Below are positions 26,678 to 34,327 of a DNA stretch of 43,054 bases, piece by piece. The notes below the pieces were generated by a model. That model saw nothing but the letters and a program-made list of their open reading frames with translations, made no database searches and was not told where the DNA came from. Where the stretch lies: contig DATLFR010000151.1 in the NCBI GenBank assembly GCA_035540895.1, positions 1 to 43,054 of the forward strand, given 5' to 3'. The DNA comes from Actinomycetota bacterium. GTDB taxonomy: Bacteria; Actinomycetota; JAICYB01. The position numbers and the translations under genes are program-made. The number at the start of each line of letters is the position of its first letter. Position 1 is the stretch's first letter.

Positions 26678-27204
26678 ACGTTCCCGGCGGCGCACTCGAG
26701 GATGAGCCACCCCAGCGCGGCCAGCCCCTGCGGCCCGCGGACGTAGATCGACAGGTACCCCGACTTCGCCGCCTCGCGCACCTCGACGTTCGGGAGCTGG
26801 GGTATCTGCCGGCGGGCGGCGTCGCTCGGGTGGAACAGCGTCGCCCGGATGTACTCGTCGTAGGCCCAGCACTCCATGACGCGCCTCCCCTCGCGCGTCA
26901 GGCGCACGCCCGGAGCCCCGTTGTTGCGACGGACCTCGGCATCGAGCCCGGCGGGCGGGTCCTGCAGCAGACGGCTCAGGTACCCCCTTATCCATCCGGC
27001 CCCGCGGTCGATGGCCGGGTCGAGCCGCGAAGACGTCTGGGTGATGGAGGACTCGACGCGTCCGGGGTGGGGTGCGCGCGGCTCGCCCTGTCCGATCTGC
27101 AAGCCCGACGGGGCGGGAGCCGCGCCGCGGCGGTGCACCAGCGCCCACACCGCCAGCGCGCTCCCCGCCGCGGCCGCCATGACGACGAGCGTCCGCTTCC
27201 GCAT
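26674..27204 (-). CDS. Membrane-anchored protein of unknown function
   Basis: 176 residues: a basic start (MRKRTLVV), one membrane helix (about 7-25) and a Pro-rich linker, then a soluble domain of about 110 residues with no motif I recognise (PAIDRGAGWIRGYL, CWAYDEYIRATLFHP, SIYVRGPQGLAALGWLILEC). Three cysteines are not in a metal pattern. Start choice: TATGGT lies 7 nt upstream of ATG 27204 on this strand, an actinobacterial leaderless arrangement; ATG 27216 would fall inside that hexamer. It is divergent from RNase D (58-bp gap) and convergent with the L,D-transpeptidase. Confidence 0.6.
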   Translation of the reverse strand: MRKRTLVVMAAAAGSALAVWALVHRRGAAPAPSGLQIGQGEPRAPHPGRVESSITQTSSRLDPAIDRGAGWIRGYLSRLLQDPPAGLDAEVRRNNGAPGVRLTREGRRVMECWAYDEYIRATLFHPSDAARRQIPQLPNVEVREAAKSGYLSIYVRGPQGLAALGWLILECAAGNV

Positions 27205-27217
27205 GGGTCCGACCATA
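27205..27217 (-). promoter_or_regulatory. Leaderless-type promoter (-10 TATGGT)
   Basis: On the minus strand TATGGT (27217-27212) is followed by 7 nt and ATG 27204. No SD is present. This decides the start of the 176-residue membrane protein. Confidence 0.45.
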
Positions 27218-27246
27218 ACCGGAGGACACACGCACCCGCCGTCACG

Positions 27247-27252
27247 TAGCAT
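27247..27252 (+). promoter_or_regulatory. Candidate -10 (TAGCAT) for RNase D
   Basis: TAGCAT ends 10 nt before the ATG at 27263, predicting a leader of about 3-4 nt. This supports the earlier of the two ATGs. Confidence 0.35.
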
Positions 27253-27262
27253 CCGCACACGC

Positions 27263-28444
27263 ATGGACGGAGCGAAACCCACGATGGTCACCGACGACAC
27301 CGCCCTGCGCGCGGTCTGCGAGCGCCTCGCGGGGGCGGGCTCGTTCGGCATGGACATGGAGTTCCGCCGGGAGAAGACCTACCTGGCCCGGCTCGACCTC
27401 GTCCAGGTGGCGAGCGTGGACGAGGTGGCCCTGGTCGACCCGCATGCGGACGTCGACCTCCAGCCGCTGCTGGACCTGATCGCCGACCCGCGGGTCGAGG
27501 TGATCGTGCACTCCGGGCGTCAGGACCTCGAGATCGCGTACGAGCTCGGCGGCGTCATCCCAGCCAACGTCTTCGACACGCAGATCGCTGGCGCCCTCGT
27601 GGGGTTCGGTGAGCAGGTGCCCTACGACCGCCTGCTCAGCTCGCTCGTCGGGAAGCAGATCGGCAAGCTCGAGACGACCAGCGACTGGTCGCGGCGTCCC
27701 CTGACCGAGCGGCAGGTCTCCTATGCCGTCGACGACGTCCGCTACCTGCCCGAGCTCCGTCGGAAGCTGGGGGAGGAGCTAGAGTCGCGGGGGCGCACGG
27801 AATGGGCCGCCGAGGAGATGGCCTCTCTCCACGACGCCGCGACCTACGACCGGGACGGGTCCGAGCTGTGGCGGAGCGTGTCCGGGTCCGGACGGTTGAA
27901 GCGCCGCGAGCTGGCCGTCCTGCGCGAGCTCGCCATCTGGCGGGAGGAGCTCGCCCGCCGCCGGGACCTGCCCCGCCGGTGGGTGCTACCCGACGACGTC
28001 CTGCTCGACATAGCTCGCCGGGCTCCCGAACGCGTGGAGGACATCGAGACGATCAGCCGCCTCCCCGAGAAGGTCCTGAAGCGCGAGGGAGCCGAGATCG
28101 TCGCGAGGGTGAGGCAGGCGCTCGACACCCCCCAGGACACGTGGCCCAAGCCCGCGTCCGGACGTGAGGACCCCGACGTGGTCGCGGCCGCCGACCTGCT
28201 GGACATGTTCCTGCGCATCCGGGCCGCCGAGACGGGCGTCGCCCAGACCTACCTGGCCACCCGCAAGGACCTCTTGGCCGCCGTCCGGTCCGTGCGCAAG
28301 GGCTCCGGGGAGCAACCCCCGCTGCTGCGTGGATGGCGGCGGGAGCTCGTGGGCGAGGACTGCGTCCGCATCGTCCAGGGCGAGGTCTCCCTGCGTTACG
28401 ACCCCGACTCGGGCCGAGTCGCCGTCTCCCGCGTGGGCGACTGA
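27263..28444 (+). CDS. rnd: Ribonuclease D
   Basis: 393 residues. DEDD-family 3'-5' exoribonuclease acting on tRNA and other RNA 3' ends in the cytoplasm. Seen: motif I D31/E33 (FGMDMEFRREKTY), motif II D88 (VIVHSGRQDLEI), motif III Y154 and D158 (YAVDDVRYLPEL), which places it in the DEDDy subgroup; an HRDC domain follows at about 205-285 (RELAVLRELAIWREELARRR, WVLPDDVLLDIAR), and a short C-terminal extension ends at 393. The start is ATG 27263, with ATG 27284 also possible; no good SD is present at either. TAGCAT upstream argues for the first. The gene is divergent from the small membrane protein and 40 bp upstream of the acyl-CoA dehydrogenase pair. Confidence 0.93.
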   Translation: MDGAKPTMVTDDTALRAVCERLAGAGSFGMDMEFRREKTYLARLDLVQVASVDEVALVDPHADVDLQPLLDLIADPRVEVIVHSGRQDLEIAYELGGVIPANVFDTQIAGALVGFGEQVPYDRLLSSLVGKQIGKLETTSDWSRRPLTERQVSYAVDDVRYLPELRRKLGEELESRGRTEWAAEEMASLHDAATYDRDGSELWRSVSGSGRLKRRELAVLRELAIWREELARRRDLPRRWVLPDDVLLDIARRAPERVEDIETISRLPEKVLKREGAEIVARVRQALDTPQDTWPKPASGREDPDVVAAADLLDMFLRIRAAETGVAQTYLATRKDLLAAVRSVRKGSGEQPPLLRGWRRELVGEDCVRIVQGEVSLRYDPDSGRVAVSRVGD

Positions 28445-28458
28445 CCACGCGCCTTCCA

Positions 28459-28464
28459 TATCAT
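28459..28464 (+). promoter_or_regulatory. Candidate -10 (TATCAT) for the acyl-CoA dehydrogenase pair
   Basis: TATCAT lies 20 nt upstream of the GTG start, giving a leader of about 14 nt that holds GGGAGGA. A convincing -35 is not seen 17 bp upstream. Confidence 0.35.
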
Positions 28465-28484
28465 CGAGCCCCAGGGAGGACCGA

Positions 28485-29600
28485 GTGGCGACGACGCAGA
28501 CCAGCATCTTCACGCCTGAGCAGGAGGAGCTGCGCAGCTCCTCCAGACGCTTCTTCGAGGAGAGGTTCACGCCGGAGCGTGTCCGCGAGCTCATGGAGAC
28601 GCGCGAGGGGTTCGACCCGGACACGTGGCAGCGTATGTGCGACCTCGGATGGTCGGGGATCGCCATCTCGGAACAGGACGGCGGCCTGGGCTTCGGGTTC
28701 GTCGAGCTCGGGGTCCTGCTCGAGGAGATGGGTCGCCGACTCGTCGCCTCCCCGTTCCTCTCGTCGGTCGTGCTCGGCGCCAACGCGATCGCGCTCGCCG
28801 GGACCCCCGGACAGCGGCAGGCCCTCCTGCCCTCGATCGCGGACGGCACATCGCGCGCCACGCTCGCCTTCACGGGCCCGTCCGGACGGTGGGGCGCCGA
28901 CGGCATCGACGTCCGGACGAGCGACGGCTCCCGGCTCGACGGGATGGCGTCCTTCGTGCTGGACGGCGCCTCCGCCACCCTGCTCGTCGTCGCCGCCCGG
29001 ACCCCGGACGGGGTAGGCCTCTTCCTCGTCGATCCCGACACCGCCGGGGTGACGCGCACCGCGATGCACACGCTGGACGCGACCCGCAAGCAGGCCCAGA
29101 TCGCCTTCGAGGGGGCCGAGGCGGAGCGGCTCGGCGAGGGCGGCGACGCGTCGGACGCGCTGCAGCGGACGCTCGACCTGGGGGCCATCGCGCTCGCGTG
29201 CGAGTCGGTCGGGGGGACCCAGTGGTGCCTAGACGCCTCCTCTCGCTTCGCGAACGAGCGGTACCAGTTCGGCCGTCCCATCGGCGCTTTCCAGGCCATA
29301 AAGCACCGATGCGCGGACATGCTGATGCACCTCGAGACCGCGCGCTCCACGGCGTACTACGCCGCGTGGGCGGCCGCCGCAGACGATCCCGAGCTACCGC
29401 AGATCGCGAACATGGCGAAGGCGGCCTGCTCGGACACCTTCTTCGAGGCGGCGGCGGACACGATCCAGATACACGGCGGCATCGGGTTCACGTGGGAGCA
29501 CGACGCCCACCTGTACCTGCGGCGCGCCAAGACGAACGAGATCTACCTGGGGGACGCCGAGTACCACCGGGCGCAGCTGGCGAACAGGCTGGGGGTGTAG
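28485..29600 (+). CDS. Acyl-CoA dehydrogenase, probable non-catalytic partner subunit
   Basis: 371 residues of the ACAD family, GTG start with GGGAGGA 4 nt upstream. Seen: N-terminal helices (TPEQEELRSSSRRFFEE), AISEQDGGLGFGF, the FAD-contact motif ERYQFGRPIGAFQAIKH, and C-terminal IQIHGGIGFTWEHDAHLYLRR. Unlike typical monomodal ACADs it has IYLGD where the catalytic Glu motif of MCAD-type enzymes (YEGT) would be, and the helix-G position of IVD-type enzymes is Gly/Ala (TLDLGAIALA). The subunit therefore seems to lack a catalytic base while keeping the FAD-binding Arg. It is 2 bp from the second ACAD gene. Such gene pairs form alpha2-beta2 heterotetramers in actinobacterial sterol degradation (ChsE4-ChsE5 type). 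Confidence 0.88.
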   Translation: MATTQTSIFTPEQEELRSSSRRFFEERFTPERVRELMETREGFDPDTWQRMCDLGWSGIAISEQDGGLGFGFVELGVLLEEMGRRLVASPFLSSVVLGANAIALAGTPGQRQALLPSIADGTSRATLAFTGPSGRWGADGIDVRTSDGSRLDGMASFVLDGASATLLVVAARTPDGVGLFLVDPDTAGVTRTAMHTLDATRKQAQIAFEGAEAERLGEGGDASDALQRTLDLGAIALACESVGGTQWCLDASSRFANERYQFGRPIGAFQAIKHRCADMLMHLETARSTAYYAAWAAAADDPELPQIANMAKAACSDTFFEAAADTIQIHGGIGFTWEHDAHLYLRRAKTNEIYLGDAEYHRAQLANRLGV

Positions 29601-29602
29601 GT

Positions 29603-30847
29603 ATGCGCTGGACGCTCGAGGACACACCGGAGCAGGCCGCCTTCCGTGACGGGTTCAGGTCGTGGCTGCGCGACAACGCCCCCGACGAGTGGGTCGACGC
29701 CGTCGAGGCGGGAGACGAGGAGCGCTTCACCCAGATCCGCAAGGGGTTCGACGTCATGCGGTGGATGCGCACCATCGGCGAGAGCGGGTACGCGGCTCCC
29801 CTGTGGCCGCGCGAGTACGGGGGGATGAGCGGCGAGGTCTGGATGCAGCAGGTGGTCCGCGAGGAGCTCGCCAGCTACCGCCTACCGCTGATCGGCATCA
29901 ACATCCTGGGCGTCGGACTCGCTGGTCCCACGCTGATCGCCCACGGCACCGACGAGCAGAAGCAGCGGTACCTCCGGAAGATCCTGACCGGCGAGGAGAT
30001 CTGGTGCCAGCTCTTCTCGGAGCCCGGGTCGGGGTCCGACCTCGCCTCCCTCGGCACGAGGGCGGAGCGGGTGGGGGACGACTGGGTCATCAACGGACAG
30101 AAGGTCTGGACATCGATCGCCCAGTTCTCCAAGTACGGGATGCTCCTCGCGCGTCACGACCCGACGCTGCCCAAGCACGCGGGTCTCACCTACTTCATCG
30201 TCGAGATGCAGGCGCCGGGAGTGGAGGTCCGTCCGCTCCGTCAGATCACCGGCTCGGCCGAGTTCAGCGAGGTCTACTTCACCGACGTCCGGGTTCCCGA
30301 CACGAACCGGGTTGGGGAGATCGGGCAGGGGTGGGAGGTCGCACGGACCACGCTCATGAACGAGCGCGTCGCGCTGTCCGGGATCTCCACCGGGATGGAG
30401 TCGTTCACCGGCGGCGCCCGGCGCGACCCCTGGCAGGCGTTCCTCGAGACGCTGCCCGACCGCGACGACCCCGTGGTGCGCCAGCGGATCGCCCAGGTGT
30501 GGATCGATCAGCAGGCGAAGGAGATCACCTCGTTCCGCGCGGCGGTCGCCCGCCGGGCCGGCACCCCGGGAGCCGAGGGCGGGGTGCTCAAGGTCTTCAA
30601 CGCCGAGTTCAACCAGCGACGGACGAACCTGGCCATGAACGCAGCGGGAGCCCGCGCCATCGCCTGGCTCCCGGGCGACGACAAGGCCGAGAACCGGGCG
30701 CACGGTTTCCTCCGCGCGCGCGCGAACACCATCGAGGGCGGGACGTCGGAGGTGCTGCGCAACCAGATGGCCGAGCGCATCCTCGGCTTGCCGCGCGACG
30801 CGGCGGTGGACAAGGACCTCCCATGGAAGGACATCCGCCGCAGCTAG
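29603..30847 (+). CDS. Acyl-CoA dehydrogenase, probable catalytic subunit
   Basis: 414 residues of the ACAD family. ATG 29603 lies 2 bp after the first ACAD stop, and GGGGGTGTAG upstream is a moderate SD. Seen: LWPREYGGMSGEVWMQQVV, CQLFSEPGSGSDLASL (about 134-149) as the flavin/substrate loop, VINGQKVWTSIAQ, FSEVYFTDVRVP, and helix G TTLMNERVALSG with a Glu at the position of the IVD-type catalytic base (inferred by alignment of the pattern). The C terminus has NTIEGGTSEVLRNQMAERILGLPR-type end (about 374-397). It lacks the RxQFGxPI FAD-contact segment that the first subunit has, so the two may complement each other in one heterotetramer. The acyl-CoA substrate is unknown. Confidence 0.9.
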   Translation: MRWTLEDTPEQAAFRDGFRSWLRDNAPDEWVDAVEAGDEERFTQIRKGFDVMRWMRTIGESGYAAPLWPREYGGMSGEVWMQQVVREELASYRLPLIGINILGVGLAGPTLIAHGTDEQKQRYLRKILTGEEIWCQLFSEPGSGSDLASLGTRAERVGDDWVINGQKVWTSIAQFSKYGMLLARHDPTLPKHAGLTYFIVEMQAPGVEVRPLRQITGSAEFSEVYFTDVRVPDTNRVGEIGQGWEVARTTLMNERVALSGISTGMESFTGGARRDPWQAFLETLPDRDDPVVRQRIAQVWIDQQAKEITSFRAAVARRAGTPGAEGGVLKVFNAEFNQRRTNLAMNAAGARAIAWLPGDDKAENRAHGFLRARANTIEGGTSEVLRNQMAERILGLPRDAAVDKDLPWKDIRRS

Positions 30848-30893
30848 CGCCCTCCTCGCGCCGCCGATCCGGCTAGCGGTCAGGCGACGCTCG

Positions 30894-31055
30894 TCAGGTG
30901 TCGGCTCCAGGCATCGCCCCTGCGACGAGCGTCAGCTGGCTCCGCGCGGCGTAGTGCAGGACGACATCGTCGGTCCAGCACGCGACCATCCCTTCGACAT
31001 CCCCTCTCGCCCCCGCATCGAAGAAGCGTCGGACGACGGCATCAGCCGAGCCCAT
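30894..31055 (-). pseudogene. Truncated NTF2/SnoaL-like remnant
   Basis: 53 codons with a good SD (GGAGGACGGG) before ATG 31055. The sequence SADAVVRRFFDAGARGDVEG and CWTDDVVLHY match the first helix and strand of an NTF2/SnoaL-like domain, but the domain normally runs about 120 residues and here stops after about 50. Only 46 bp remain before the acyl-CoA dehydrogenase gene, and no further frame continues the fold, so it is a 3'-deleted copy or a very short gene. The intact relative is at 31561-31944. It lies 52 bp downstream of the rhodanese gene. Confidence 0.55.
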
Positions 31056-31107
31056 CCCGTCCTCCCCCGGCATCACGTGCGGGAGTCCAGGTGGTGCTCA
31101 GGGGGGA

Positions 31108-31488
31108 TCAGGCGCCCGGTTCGGTCGTCCGCCCCGCCTCCTGCCACGCCTTGATCCCGCCGTCGAGGTGAGCCACGTTCTCGTAACCCATCCTCTGCAG
31201 GGTCGCCGCGGCCAGGGCCGACCTGCCCCCGCTCGCGCAGTGGAGGATGATGCGGCGATCGTGGGTGAACTCGGGCTTGTGATAGGGGAGGTCGGGGTCG
31301 GCGTAGAACTCGAGCATCCCTCGTGGGGCGGCGATCGCCCTGGGGATGCTCGCCGCGGCCCTCTCCTCGGGTTCCCGGACGTCGACGAGGAGGGCGCCCT
31401 CCTCCAGTTCCTGGGCCACCTGATCCGGGGTGAGGTTCTGCACCTCGCGCTTGGCCTCTGCGACCAGATCGGTTGCTGACTTCTTCAT
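31108..31488 (-). CDS. Rhodanese-like domain protein
   Basis: 126 residues, single-domain sulfurtransferase-like protein in the cytoplasm. Seen: NLTPDQVAQELEEGALLVDVREPEE (about 18-42), the active-site loop LHCASGGRSALAA with the catalytic Cys (about C84), and the terminal GYENVAHLDGGIKAWQEAG typical of GlpE-type domains. ATG has GGGAGGTACGGG (SD with 7-nt spacing). It may transfer sulfane sulfur or act in cyanide or thiol handling, with the partner unknown. It sits 72 bp downstream of the intact NTF2-like gene in a co-directional block. Confidence 0.9.
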   Translation of the reverse strand: MKKSATDLVAEAKREVQNLTPDQVAQELEEGALLVDVREPEERAAASIPRAIAAPRGMLEFYADPDLPYHKPEFTHDRRIILHCASGGRSALAAATLQRMGYENVAHLDGGIKAWQEAGRTTEPGA

Positions 31489-31560
31489 CCCGTACCTCCC
31501 TTCGTCCAGCGACTACGCCCGCTCCTGGTGCGCCCGGCGATACCCGTACCGACGCGGTGA

Positions 31561-31944
31561 TCACGATCGGAGCCCGTACGCGCGCACATGAGCGATGACC
31601 CATCGGCCGTCTCGCCGGACCAGCACGTCCGTGAAGCGATGCCTCACCGACCCTCCCCCGAGCGCGCTTCCCAATCGTGCCTCGCCGTCCACCACGGCTA
31701 CATCCGGCGTCACGAACCAGATGCTCATCAGGTCGCTGAAGTGTAGCCACCCTCGGGCTTCGCCCTCTAGGAAGGCCCCGAGCTGCCGCTGGATCTCGGC
31801 GTGGCCGATCGCACGTTCCCCGCGGGGGTTCACCAGCACGGCGTCATCGGCGAAGCACGCGATCAGCGACGCAACATCACCGGCGTTCCACGCGGCGTCG
31901 TAGGCGTCCTCCACGGCTCGGATCTCGCGCTCCTGCCCCCTCAT
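31561..31944 (-). CDS. NTF2-like (SgcJ/EcaC, DUF4440-type) protein
   Basis: 127 residues, complete NTF2/SnoaL-like alpha+beta barrel. Seen: EIRAVEDAYDAAWNAGDVASLIACFADDAVLVNPRG (helices and first strands, about 6-42), HAEIQRQLGAFLEGE, and the terminal strands RHRFTDVLVRRDGRWVIAHVRAYG, the most conserved part of the family. No catalytic function can be assigned; these domains bind small ligands or serve as isomerase-like or scaffold folds. Starts 12 bp after the stop of the cation/proton antiporter gene (33198-31957). It is the only intact one of three NTF2-like copies within 2.8 kb. Confidence 0.85.
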   Translation of the reverse strand: MRGQEREIRAVEDAYDAAWNAGDVASLIACFADDAVLVNPRGERAIGHAEIQRQLGAFLEGEARGWLHFSDLMSIWFVTPDVAVVDGEARLGSALGGGSVRHRFTDVLVRRDGRWVIAHVRAYGLRS

Positions 31945-31956
31945 GGTTCATCGTGC

Positions 31957-33198
31957 TCATCCGTCCGGGGACGTCTCCTCGTGAGACGCGGCCGTGCGGC
32001 CGTACAGTCGGGTGAGCGGAGCCGCCGTCATCCCATGCGCGATGACCGAGGCGCAGATGGCCAGACTGGCGACGTGCCAGATCCGCGGTTCGTGCAACCG
32101 GTGCTCCATGAGAGCGGCGTAGTACGCCGCCGCGACCGCGATGGGTCCGAACCACCCCATGTAGAGCGCGTCTCTGGTGCTCCGGACGCTGGGTAACACC
32201 GGCCGAAGCAGCAGCAGCACGGGCGGACGACGGAGGAGCAGGAGCAGGACCGCCACCAGCGGACCCTTCCAGCCCATCTCGGCCCATCCGCGCCAGGGGA
32301 GGGCGGTGCCTATCAGCGCGAAGATCGGGATAGAGAAGAACCGGTTGACGGCCTCCTGGCCGTGTTCCTCGGCCTTGCGGTCGTCGGGGCCTACGACCTG
32401 AGCGAACGCGGCGCCGGCTGCGAAGACCAGCAGCACCTCGTCGCTACGTATGAGCCTTCCCGCCCCCACGGCGAGAAGGGCCATCGCTGCGACGTACACC
32501 ATGCGCCAGTCCTCCTGGATCAGGTCCCGACGCTCGGCGGCCTGCAGCGACCGCCCTGCGGCCCAACCCAGAGCGATCCCGAACGCCGTCGCCGCCCCGA
32601 CCTCCCACAGCAGCGTGTGAACCAGCCAGTGCGACACCGCCTCCTCCGCCGGGCGGGTCAGCAGCAGGAACGGGAGGAAGACGAAGAGGTATGCCAAACC
32701 GTCGTTGGCGCCCGATTCGAAGGAGATGGCCCGCCTCATGCGGTCGGGCAGGTTCTGCTCGGCCAGGCGTCCGGTCACGATGGGCGTTGCAGCGATCGGA
32801 TCGGTCGCGGTGACCGCCGCTCCGATCACCGCCGCCAAGGCGAGGGGTAACCCAAGCACCAGATGGACCACGGCGGTGCTGAGGCCCCACATCAGGACCA
32901 TGCCCAACGAGATCAGGGTGATCATCTCGCGCCAGTGTCGACGTGGGTACTCCTTCGGGATCCTCAGGGCCACGCTGACCAGACCGATGCCAAGGGTCAG
33001 CCGGGCTGCCCTCTCCAGGATCACGGGGCGCTCGCCGAGTGCCGCTGGGTCGACCCAATGCAGGACGGCCGGGCCAACCAAGACCCCGGCGAGCAGCGCC
33101 AGGAGCGTCGCGGGCACGGGTGTCCTCTCGAGCCACTTCGAGCCGAGTCCGAGCGCGAGGATGAGCGCTCCGATGACCGTGACGATCGTGTTGAACAT
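31957..33198 (-). CDS. Cation:proton antiporter, CPA1-type (Na+/H+ exchanger-like)
   Basis: 413 residues, about twelve membrane segments. Family: CPA1-type antiporters exchange H+ for Na+, K+ or Li+. Seen: the ion-site region AAVTATDPIAATPIV (ATDP, about 137-151) and FESGANDGLAYLFVFLP (about 163-179), the ND/D motifs that bind the cation in NhaP-like proteins; hydrophobic C-terminal segments follow, ending in a short charged tail. Start ATG 33198 has a weak SD (AGGAC). It follows the split NTF2-like gene by 19 bp and precedes the intact one by 12 bp. The exact cation is unknown; a role in pH or salt homeostasis is likely. Confidence 0.88.
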   Translation of the reverse strand: MFNTIVTVIGALILALGLGSKWLERTPVPATLLALLAGVLVGPAVLHWVDPAALGERPVILERAARLTLGIGLVSVALRIPKEYPRRHWREMITLISLGMVLMWGLSTAVVHLVLGLPLALAAVIGAAVTATDPIAATPIVTGRLAEQNLPDRMRRAISFESGANDGLAYLFVFLPFLLLTRPAEEAVSHWLVHTLLWEVGAATAFGIALGWAAGRSLQAAERRDLIQEDWRMVYVAAMALLAVGAGRLIRSDEVLLVFAAGAAFAQVVGPDDRKAEEHGQEAVNRFFSIPIFALIGTALPWRGWAEMGWKGPLVAVLLLLLRRPPVLLLLRPVLPSVRSTRDALYMGWFGPIAVAAAYYAALMEHRLHEPRIWHVASLAICASVIAHGMTAAPLTRLYGRTAASHEETSPDG

Positions 33199-33217
33199 GA
33201 GTCGGGTCCTGTCTCGG

Positions 33218-33541
33218 CTAGGTCGCTTCGACGGGAGGGGGTGGGGTGACGGACCCGTCGATCGCGATCGCTGACCAAGTGAGCAGCGTCGAGTCTCCGT
33301 CCGAGTGCAACCACGCGGAGGTGAAGCTGTACACACCGCTGAAGGGCTCTCCGCCTGGAGTCGTTCCGATACCTTCAGCGCGACCCATGACGATGGCTGC
33401 GTGGCCGTGATGGCGGACGTCCAGGTCCTCCACCCGATAGGAGTCGACAGCTACCGTCCGTTCCCTGAGCCCCCTTAGCACTTCGGATCGGGACACGACG
33501 ACGCCGGCCGGTCTGGTGAAGACGTGATCCGGTCCCCTCAT
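33218..33541 (-). CDS. C-terminal part of a split NTF2-like protein
   Basis: 107 residues from an ATG that overlaps the stop of the N-terminal piece (ATGA, 33541-33538). The sequence (PDHVFTRPAGVVVSRSEVLR, SYRVEDLDVRHHGHAAIVMGR, YSFTSAWLHSDGDSTLLTW) covers the strands of an NTF2/DUF4440-like domain, missing the first helices, which are present in the other frame just upstream (33538-33672). The two frames differ by one base, which fits a one-base loss in one former gene or a translationally coupled two-piece protein. It ends 19 bp before the antiporter gene. Expression as a stable protein is uncertain. Confidence 0.55.
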   Translation of the reverse strand: MRGPDHVFTRPAGVVVSRSEVLRGLRERTVAVDSYRVEDLDVRHHGHAAIVMGRAEGIGTTPGGEPFSGVYSFTSAWLHSDGDSTLLTWSAIAIDGSVTPPPPVEAT

Positions 33542-33672
33542 CCGCTGAAGACCTTCACCGCACTCGCGGTCATCATCGCATCGGACAGCTCGTCCAGTAC
33601 CTCGATCAGTCGTCTGCTCTTCGTGTGTTTCGGCAGTAGCGGGGACGCCGGTTCCGCTCCTCGCGTCCACAT
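33538..33672 (-). pseudogene. N-terminal part of a split NTF2-like gene
   Basis: 44 codons from ATG 33672 (GGAG 7 nt upstream) to TGA. The end reads RLIEVLDELSDAMM then ASAVKVFSG, matching the first helix of NTF2/DUF4440-like proteins, and stops where the domain should continue as PDHVF in the next frame. Together with 33218-33541 it makes a full-length domain, so this looks like a frameshifted gene. It lies 42 bp downstream of a small membrane protein. Confidence 0.5.
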
Positions 33673-33714
33673 CGTTGTGCTCCGTCGGCATGAGGCTTGG
33701 CGGTTGGTCGACCC

Positions 33715-34071
33715 TCACATGAACGGTTTGTCGATGATGAACTGCGCCGTCCCGATCGCGCCTCCCAGGAGCACCGTACCTGCCGCGGCCAGCGCGCTCC
33801 TCCGGACCCATCCCCGCGGGAAGAGGCCGAACTCAGCAGCGGCCCGGTTCGCGGCCCACACGAGAGCGCTACCCATCGCCACGGCTACCGTGACCAGCGC
33901 GAGCACGTTGAGGCCTCGTAGGATCCAGTCCCGTTGGGTCATGTCGAAGGCTTCGTGATCGCCCACGGGGAGGGTCGTTACGACGTAGGCCATCAGGGCG
34001 CCAACGAGGGATCCGACAGCCTCTACTCCCAGCAACAAGCTCGTTGCCATCGGGATCCGTCGTCCGTCCAT
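33715..34071 (-). CDS. Small membrane protein of unknown function
   Basis: 118 residues with three hydrophobic segments (about 8-28, 47-67 and 87-108) and a short soluble link containing FDMTQRDWILRG. I do not recognise the family. ATG 34071 has GGAGAG upstream (9 nt); ATG 34050 is possible. It is the first gene of the co-directional block that continues through the NTF2-like genes, the antiporter and the rhodanese. Local GC is lower than in the rest of the window. Confidence 0.6.
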   Translation of the reverse strand: MDGRRIPMATSLLLGVEAVGSLVGALMAYVVTTLPVGDHEAFDMTQRDWILRGLNVLALVTVAVAMGSALVWAANRAAAEFGLFPRGWVRRSALAAAGTVLLGGAIGTAQFIIDKPFM

Positions 34072-34295
34072 CTCAGGTCTCTCCACCCGACCAGGGGCTA
34101 CGTTCCCCACCGTGACGTTCAGGATGACACCTCAGGCCGCGAGGGAGGGCATCGGCTCGGCGGCGGGTCACCCCGCGCGATCGCGCGGTCCGCCTTGCGG
34201 CCTACCTCAAGACGTGAGGTCGGTGGCCCGCTGGTCTCCCGCGAGGAGTTCCAGGCGGTGTCGGACCCGTCTCCCGTTTCGTGGCTCGGACCGGG

Positions 34296-34327
34296 GGGGA
34301 TCCTCCTGGAGAGAGAAGGAGGTCCCC
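34296..34327 (+). promoter_or_regulatory. Hairpin predicted to sequester the RBS of the small basic protein
   Basis: GGGGA (34296-34300), a bulged T, CCTCCT (34302-34307), a 9-nt loop, AGGAGG (34317-34322, the SD) and TCCCC (34323-34327) form an 11-bp stem with one bulge, ending one base before ATG 34328. The SD is fully paired, so translation should be low unless the hairpin melts or is bound by something. Confidence 0.6.

Noticed and set aside
30848-30893. Terminator after the acyl-CoA dehydrogenase genes
   Set aside because: Only a 4-bp stem and no T-run.
33530-33550. Programmed -1 frameshift in the split NTF2-like gene
   Set aside because: No slippery heptamer or downstream stem is seen; a deletion or coupled re-start explains the layout better.
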